Positions 57,574-64,000 of a stretch of 64,000 nt of DNA are shown here, in pieces (position 1 is the first letter of the stretch; each line of letters begins with the position of its first letter). The translations under genes were made by a program, and so were the position numbers. This stretch comes from Azadirachta indica (lineage: Eukaryota; Streptophyta; Magnoliopsida; Sapindales; Meliaceae). The stretch is taken from NCBI GenBank assembly GCA_022749755.1, contig CM040446.1:1728966-1792965 (forward strand), given 5' to 3'. The notes under the pieces were generated by a model. The model was not told the origin of the DNA and searched no databases. It saw nothing but the letters and a program-made list of their open reading frames with translations.

Positions 57574-60209
57574 TTACATGACTTCCTTTCCCCTCTGTCG
57601 GATAACTGTTTTGTGCTTGGCTTCCCCATCCAAGCTAATAAAGTAGGTCACCTGCCATTGTCATATGTATCAGTGCTCATTTTGAGAAGAACATGTTGGA
57701 AACATCTGCAGTTGTGCGTGCTATGGGGAAGTTAAAAGCTAATTTGGATCTGATGAATTCTGAAAATGCTCCTAAAGTTCTGAGAGAAGGAAGCAAAATG
57801 AATACTATTGATTGTGGAAAAGATAAAGTGTACATACAATTTCAAGGGAGCTGACTCTATGGAGAAGGAATCCATCAACCATTTCTCTAAGGAAACAAGA
57901 AGCAAATTATGAAGGGAAAGAATGAGAAAGAAAATAGAATAAGTACCAAAGGAAATATAATAATTCACTTACTGACCTTCCATGTCCAAATCCAATCGGA
58001 TCCGGATTCTCAATATATGTTACACTATCTTGATGGAATCGTTTGATGCAACCGTGCTTGCTTAGATATGCATTCTGCAGAAAGGAGAAGGTTAAGATTC
58101 AATTTCATCATCAAGTCACAAGATATTAATCTTTTCAATAAGAAGAAGAAAAAGAAAAAAGAAGTCTCAAAAGTTCACCGAGAATACGAAATGTAAATAA
58201 GCATCTTACCACTCCAAATTTCATAAACATATGGTGTAAATGCTCATAAATTTGCTTAGCTTCTGCTTGGTTTCTCTCCTCTTCACAAACCTCCAATGGG
58301 TGGAATCCAACTACTATGCACCTGGATTCACAATGATCTCAAAATGTCAGCGGACAAGTCAATTTTTTAACACAAAATGTCTTGATTAGGATAAAGAAGT
58401 GAGCTGACAATAAGATTCCAACTGCTTTACCAGTGACTATTGGTTGCTTCTAGGGTCCTTGTCAGCCAATTTAACTGATTATCTCCAGTGCCACTTGATA
58501 ATGCTGTTAGGTTTGTCTCCTTAAAAGTTTCATAACAAGCGGCAGTTAGATAAGAATGAAAATACCACAAACACAGACACATTCAAACAGAGCATAAAGA
58601 ATATTTTGAGCATGGAATCCCGGAGTACAGTAGAACAATAAAGCATTCGCCGTAATCGAGTCTAACTAATGTGAATAATAGTGTCTACTTGTGCCTCAAG
58701 TCCATTTACAAACAGAATCTGAAAAAGATTTCTTATGGCAGAATAAGCAGTATCTCATTAAAATCCCTTGAACATGCATCAAAGAATTTTTGAGAAAGTA
58801 TTTTTAGAAAACTAAAACTATAATATGAATATGTAAAATTATTAATACAAACAAATTAGCAAGATGGATCAATCTACATTTTATAACAATACTTGGATAT
58901 CACAACAAACAAAATGGCATGTATTTAGTACACAAATACCTACTTGTAGAGAACCAGTATCAATGCCAATAATATCCAATGTTTCACCATGAGGTAATTT
59001 GATCTGCTCCTGGAAATAACCAACTTCCTTTTCTTTTGAAGTTTTAGTAATGTACCTGTAAGCACATGTGATTGGAGTTACAAACGAAGAAATTGTGACG
59101 ACGACTCAACATTTCCACAGATACAGAATGCACCCAAGTCAGCGAACAGCATACCATGGAAGTTTCAGAGATGGAAACAGCCGGCTAGCCTGCAAAAGAT
59201 ATACACAGGTTTATTGCTAGCTGTTGAAACCAATGAAAACCAAATTAGTTTGGAACAAACCCGTATGTTTATTTTCTGCCCTTGGCGAATTATGCATAAC
59301 TTCTGGCATACAAAATGTGCACCATATACTTATTTCTATTCAAATAAGCCTCATGTTAAGCAATTAGTGAGTGATATTTTTGGACATAAACAGACTCTGG
59401 AGGGGAGGAGAATTGCATTCAACCAGCATTAAAATGTGAAAACTAAGAAATGTTTCATAAAAATGAGAAACTTCTTAGCTAGAAATAGAGATCTTACATT
59501 TTGCCTCAGTGGATCATCTTCCCCAAACGCACTAGTGCTTACCACAAATCTTGTCTCATAAGATCTAGCCACGTTCTCAATCTTCATTAACAACAGGAAT
59601 CTCAATCAAGTCAGAAGGAAACATATAGCAAACCATATAGAAGAATTTGATATTTCAAGACACAAGATTTAAGCGAAGAGAACAGAATTGGGAGTAAAAA
59701 CAAAAATATTTGAATAAAATATATTGGCCGAGTAGGAAACTGATTTAACACCAAATCCAACTGCTCAAACCAACAACAAAACAACAATTTTAATGCAAGT
59801 ATCCTATTTTAGTTTCATTTTATATTATAGAGCTAGTTTTCTTGGCAAACAAACATAAAGAAAAACCATCATATAAGTTGAAAAAGATCACAGCTACAGA
59901 ACCATATAAGCCATACTCTGAAACACAAACCAAAATACCATCCACATCCACATAACAGAAAACGTTACAAACTTTGATGAAGAAAATGAGAAAACTGACC
60001 TGTTTCAGCAAAGGGATTTGCTGCTGAAGGGGTCTAAAGCCTCCCGTTACACTGATAAAATTAAAATCCAAACTTTTCCTGCCATTTCTTTTCTGGTAAA
60101 CAGATTTTTGCAGATGACCCAAGTTGAGAGCGACATAGAGAGCAAAGCAGAGAGAACACTGTGCGATCAAAGTACAAACCCATGAAGGTTTTCTTAAATT
60201 TCTTTCCAT
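57574..60209 (-). CDS. Acid-phosphatase-like (calcineurin fold) membrane protein lacking metal ligands
   Basis: Nine exons (complement of 60000-60209, 59498-59581, 59155-59189, 58944-59055, 58431-58519, 58210-58321, 57977-58074, 57838-57886, 57574-57651) encode 288 residues, all in phase. Residues about 11-31 (VCTLIAQCSLCFALYVALNL) form a signal anchor. The remainder aligns by pattern with type III purple acid phosphatases. But FISVTGGF stands where GDWG is expected, FVVSTSAFGEDDPLR for FVVSTGDNFYDDGL, PWYITKTS for WYNVLGNHDY, CIVVGFHPL for VVGHH, and LSKHGCIKRF for NGHDHCL. The Asp, Asn and His metal ligands are thus nearly all gone, while the reading frame and splice sites are intact. I infer a preserved pseudoenzyme with a structural or binding role. 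An upstream in-frame ATG at 60293 would add 28 residues, but 60209 fits better because the anchor then sits at the N-terminus. Confidence 0.85.
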
Positions 60210-61680
60210 TGTAATAATTTTCTGATCTCTGACTCTGCAAATTGGATCTGAATCAGTAACAATCACTAAGTGGACAGGATAGACGATGGGCAAGTGTCAG
60301 CACCAGCAGACAGCAGTCATTTTTTGAAAAGAGAAAATGGAATATAAAATAAAAAAAATAAGAAGCAAAATATCATGGTCATTCTGGTGCAATCTGAGCT
60401 GGAAACACTGTTTCAGAAAGCCCGTGCCTTGAAAGATTTTACTACGCAAGTCAATCAATTTTGATTTGACTTCATCAATCTATTTGGCAATGAGTAATAA
60501 AGCTCGGATGCCAAACTTCTATTCCTGTCTTTTGCTTTTGTTGTTTTTTATTTTTTTAAGTTTTAATCCAATGGCTTTTGATTGTGAAGCTTTAGACCCA
60601 ATAATTATGATGTCCAAAACTTTTGCACATTTTGCCTGTTTCAGGATATGCAGTGTGAAATGTTCCATAGAAAAGCAATATTATTTTTTGGGTTCTTTGT
60701 TTATTATAATAACCCCCAAAAGTGCTTTTGGAGGTGTCAACCAACTATCTAAATTGCGAGAGCATAATATAAATGTCACGTGAGTACAATTTAAATAAAA
60801 ATGTGGGGCGTGAATGTGAATATATAAATAGATAGTGGAACATATACATAGATACGCCCCATATCCAAATTCCATGCCTTAAAATTGTCATCCCTTATCC
60901 CACGTACCCCTGCCGATCACTCAACAGGCACTAACTTTTTCATTGTAGCTTTTTATGAGACCTTATCTTGTAATCATACTAGTGTTTTGTAGGACAAACA
61001 GGCACTCGCTCGTATACACAATCTTGTAAAATATAACTCTGTGAGCTTATACATACGTGTTTATTTAAATGAACTTGCAAAGATAGTGGTTTGTGATGTA
61101 TGATTATGTCTTGTACATTATTCACGTTAATTGAAGGATCATAACATTATCTCTTCAAGCTAGTTAGACGTACGAAAATACATAGTTTTATTTGAAGGAG
61201 CCAAAAACTGAAGATAAGAGTTCAAAGAGTCCTTCCTATTCGATTAAAACACACACGTAATATTTTAATGATGCCAAGGGTTAGTGAGAAGACGTTGGCT
61301 ACGAAACTTCCCTCTCATTTCCGATGGCAGTATGAAATGCCCATTTTGACTTTGTACCAATTACTATTGTTACCTTTCAACAAAGAAATATGAAAACAAC
61401 TATTTCAAGCACATACGCCAAACGATTACAATCAAAATATAAGTGCAGAAGAGACTGTTTCAGAAACTAAATCCCGCATTCCAATTCTACTTTCAGAAAA
61501 AACCTCTTAAGTTATTCTTGCTTGTTCAAAGTTTAATGCCTCCTTTCTCAGAACACAATGTGATAATACTGGATTTAGCCAACCCCAAGACTTTGTAGAA
61601 GCAGTTTGAACAAAAAGAATGATACATAGATGAAGAGTGGTACTATTCCTCTCTGCAGCTGGCAATGTCTCTTCTTCTAG
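60210..61680. other. Intergenic DNA between the phosphatase-like gene and ABCI1
   Basis: It contains the promoter of the minus-strand gene (60210-60450) and the 3' UTR of ABCI1 at the right end (about 61450-61680). A 105-codon frame at 60466-60783 (+) has a hydrophobic start but no recognisable family and no introns or context. No other gene is seen. Confidence 0.4.
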
Positions 61681-62370
61681 TTATGATATATCAGCGCGAT
61701 CTAGCATATCCACCAAAGTCATCCTTCTAGGGAACCTTGGTGGTAGCCTCAAATTCATGGCATCCTCAATCTGAATCGGTAGATGTGTTGCCACAATCAC
61801 AATCCCGCCCTTTTTTCTGTGCTCCGCGATAATGTATTCTAGTAACCTCACGCCTTCATCATCCAATGCTACAGAAGGTTCATCTAGCAACCAAATTGGG
61901 CGATCAATAGCTAGCAACCTTGCAAGCTGCAGTCTTTTTCTTTGTCCCATTGAAAGCATTCTTGCTTTCTCTTTCGCTAATCTTCCAAGCCCCATTAGCT
62001 CCAAAGCAGGCAGAGAATTCCCTTGTTTGCCCTCGAGGACTTCAAACCACTGAACATTATCAAGCACTGTAAACTTCTCCTTAACGGCATCTTTGAGGGA
62101 GAGCCAATTAAGCTGAAGCTTGTATTGGTGGAATACTCCCGATTGTGTGATGTCATGACCATTCCAAAGAATCTCACCGGCAGAAGGTTTAGAGAATCCA
62201 GCTAACATCCGCAAGAACGTGGTTTTGCCAGAACCATTGCTGCCTGTCAGCACAAGTGCCCCACCATCATGGATGGAGATATTTACATGTCGCAAAATTT
62301 GTTGAGCATTTCTCATGCATGAAACATTCTTGAGGAGAAGCCGAGGAAGTGGAGGTTTGCGGAGAGACAT
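61681..62370 (-). CDS. ABCI1: Cytochrome c maturation ABC ATPase CcmA (ABCI1)
   Basis: One uninterrupted frame of 229 residues, the usual length for plant ABC transporter I family member 1. It has Walker A GSNGSGKT (43-50), Q-loop region LQLNWLSLKD, signature LSMGQ (139-143), Walker B IWLLDEP with D163 and E164, D-loop SVALDD and H-loop H196 in ATHLP. With CcmB it forms the mitochondrial ATPase that acts with CcmC and CcmE in delivering haem to cytochrome c. In plants CcmA is nuclear-encoded while CcmB is usually mitochondrial. It lacks an obvious long presequence, as in Arabidopsis. The gene is intact. Confidence 0.96.
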   Translation of the reverse strand: MSLRKPPLPRLLLKNVSCMRNAQQILRHVNISIHDGGALVLTGSNGSGKTTFLRMLAGFSKPSAGEILWNGHDITQSGVFHQYKLQLNWLSLKDAVKEKFTVLDNVQWFEVLEGKQGNSLPALELMGLGRLAKEKARMLSMGQRKRLQLARLLAIDRPIWLLDEPSVALDDEGVRLLEYIIAEHRKKGGIVIVATHLPIQIEDAMNLRLPPRFPRRMTLVDMLDRADIS

Positions 62371-63430
62371 TGAAGTTTTTTAAACTGAATTTATTGCAGA
62401 CTTGACCTAAAGAAATATCAGAAGCCTGACCAACCTGAACCAAGTCTCTCTTTAGATAAGCCTACTAAGACCAACAGTTATGAAGAAAATTTGCTGAAGA
62501 CTGTTAAAGAAGAGAACTAGCATTAATCATTGGAACATAATGTAGGATTTAATAAAAGTACACACAAACTATCAGTATACTTTTATTGAAAACAAAATAT
62601 CAAAAGCCATGTAGATTATCAAAGTGAATTTCAATATTTAAAATAAATTCAACACACAAGGGAACTCTGAGTATTTTCATTCTGGAGGTAGCATTACAAA
62701 CCTAAAAAATAGAAACCGAAACTTTAAAAAAAAGAAAAAGACAATACTGGTATTGCCGACTGGCCACGAAAAGAAAAGAAAGAAATTATGATAATCTTGA
62801 ATAATTTTGCACTAATAAACTTAAGATCAGCACAATAATCATCTAAAACACACCTTAAGTGGCAAACAACAATAATCTGGTTGTGAACAACGGAATTAAA
62901 CGAATATTAATCCAGTAAAGAACAAAATTGACTATAACTATAAATAAAAGAAGTTTCTGTTGGATATTCCATCGAACATATGCAATTCAATTTTTTTTTT
63001 TCGTGCAACTTAAACAAGATGATTCGTTATGTCATAAGCGATTCAAATCTGCAAACGGGGTTTCGTTGTGCATGAAAGCAATAAAAACAAAACATCCAAA
63101 TATCCGCATTCGATTTCCTATAACACTTTCAGCTCAAAACAAACCCAGATAAAAACGAAAACGAAAAACCCATTTGAGTTTCATAGTTTATCTCGCCTTT
63201 CCAATAGACAAATTCATAAATATTAAGAAAACAAAGAAACTGAAGAAGAAAAAAAAAAAAAGAAATGCAAAGGTCGAAACGAGTTCAATGTCAGTTAATA
63301 TTCTTTTCATTATTATTACAAGAAGTAAGAAAAAGAGAGGAAGAAGTCTTACATCTGATAGATTCGTAGACTGGAATTCAAACTTGTTACTTATGATGTA
63401 AATTTCTCAATAGGGGAGATTTTCGTTAAA
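62371..63430 (-). promoter_or_regulatory. Probable 5' UTR intron and leader of ABCI1
   Basis: On the minus strand a donor (CAGAT/GTAAGA at 63352) and an acceptor (TTTCTTTAG/GTCAAG, exon resuming at 62406) bracket about 946 AT-rich bases with no coding content. The leader exon would lie near 63353-63430. This is inferred from splice signals only. Confidence 0.4.
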
Positions 63431-64000
63431 TTTCTCAATAGTTTTGGGAGATTTTCAGTTCAGTTGAGATACGACTGAACTGAACTAAACTGAATTCAGC
63501 TGACTCTCTGCGTGTATTAAGATGTTAAATTTTATTTTATTTTATTCTTAAAATATACATACATACATGATACGCCAATCTACTTTTACAATTTATTTTA
63601 AATATTTTTTTAAAATTCTAAAATTTATTTAAAAATGTTTATAGTCAAAAAAGTAATTCATTCGTAACCTTATAAAGGTATCATGTAATATTGGAGACAA
63701 CTCCAAATAACTTCCAATGTAATATTAATTGCAATTGTAATATCACACTACTACTGTTACTTTAATCAGCTCATTCGACACCTGCATTAATAAAATTAAA
63801 ATTTTGGACATTTTAATCAAATTTGCACATCAGAATAACATTTGCAGTTTCACACAAGGGAAGAAGATGCGAAATAAGTGTAGTTTATTCCTTTTAAATT
63901 TGATACACTTCCTATAACTCAGCTTGTTTCTCTTGGCACAAAGTGAACTACTACCAACGTTAGTCTTTCCTTCGATTCCTGCCAAACGTAGAATATAGAA
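63431..64000. other. AT-rich end of the window
   Basis: Upstream DNA of ABCI1, including CTGAACT-type short repeats near 63450-63500. No gene is recognised. Confidence 0.35.

Noticed and set aside
60466..60783. 105-codon frame with a hydrophobic N-terminus
   Set aside because: No family match, and hydrophobic runs are expected from T-rich DNA.
1..64000. CRISPR arrays, bacterial operons, prophage or tRNA genes
   Set aside because: No spaced direct repeats of that type. Gene structure is plainly eukaryotic. I saw no tRNA B-box with matching A-box, though a tRNA scan would be more reliable than reading by eye.

Overview
The window is nuclear DNA of a flowering plant, almost certainly a eudicot. 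It is very AT-rich between genes. Genes are split by short GT-AG introns. It encodes plant-specific families: a type-B response regulator, CBP60, DUF1068/NKS1, a GPI-anchored GDPDL, temperature-induced lipocalin and nucleus-encoded CcmA. Protein wording resembles rosids, but I cannot fix the species. All exon models were built by hand from splice signals, frame and family sequence, without RNA evidence. Layout, left to right: a GH18 class V chitinase (-, 1.9-3.2 kb) with a one-base frameshift in its signal peptide; a 2.3-kb block (4.7-6.95 kb) that is an inverted, decayed copy of the 3' end and downstream DNA of the GDPDL gene at 49-52 kb; a plastid-type metallophosphoesterase (+, 7.3-10.9 kb); an ABHD17-like hydrolase (+, 14.8-16.9 kb); a long AT-rich gap with one GC-rich island (21.9-22.3 kb); a type-B ARR (+, 24.4-27.8 kb) convergent with a CBP60 gene (-, 28.6-31.5 kb); an NKS1/ELMO gene (-, 32.8-35.5 kb); a dead S28 prolyl carboxypeptidase (-, 36.6-39.3 kb); temperature-induced lipocalin (+, 40.8-41.8 kb); YKT6 (-, 42.8-45.9 kb); a 2.8-kb AT-rich gap; GDPDL (+, 48.7-52.2 kb); two clusters of a non-coding repeat (52.6-53.6 and 55.7-56.95 kb); an acid-phosphatase-like protein that has lost its metal-binding residues (-, 57.6-60.2 kb); and ABCI1/CcmA (-, 61.7-62.4 kb). 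The genes do not form one pathway. They are ordinary neighbours with separate jobs: cytokinin transcription, calmodulin-linked immunity, Golgi and pectin scaffolding, vesicle fusion, stress lipocalin, cell-wall GPI protein and mitochondrial cytochrome c maturation. The least explained part is the family of about 300-bp repeats. It occurs as three clusters of three units (4.96-5.9, 52.6-53.6 and 55.7-56.95 kb). Four of the nine units carry a small nested hairpin whose stem differs between copies almost only by G-U-compatible changes when read on one strand. That pattern is what a transcribed structured RNA would show, though it is not proof of one.
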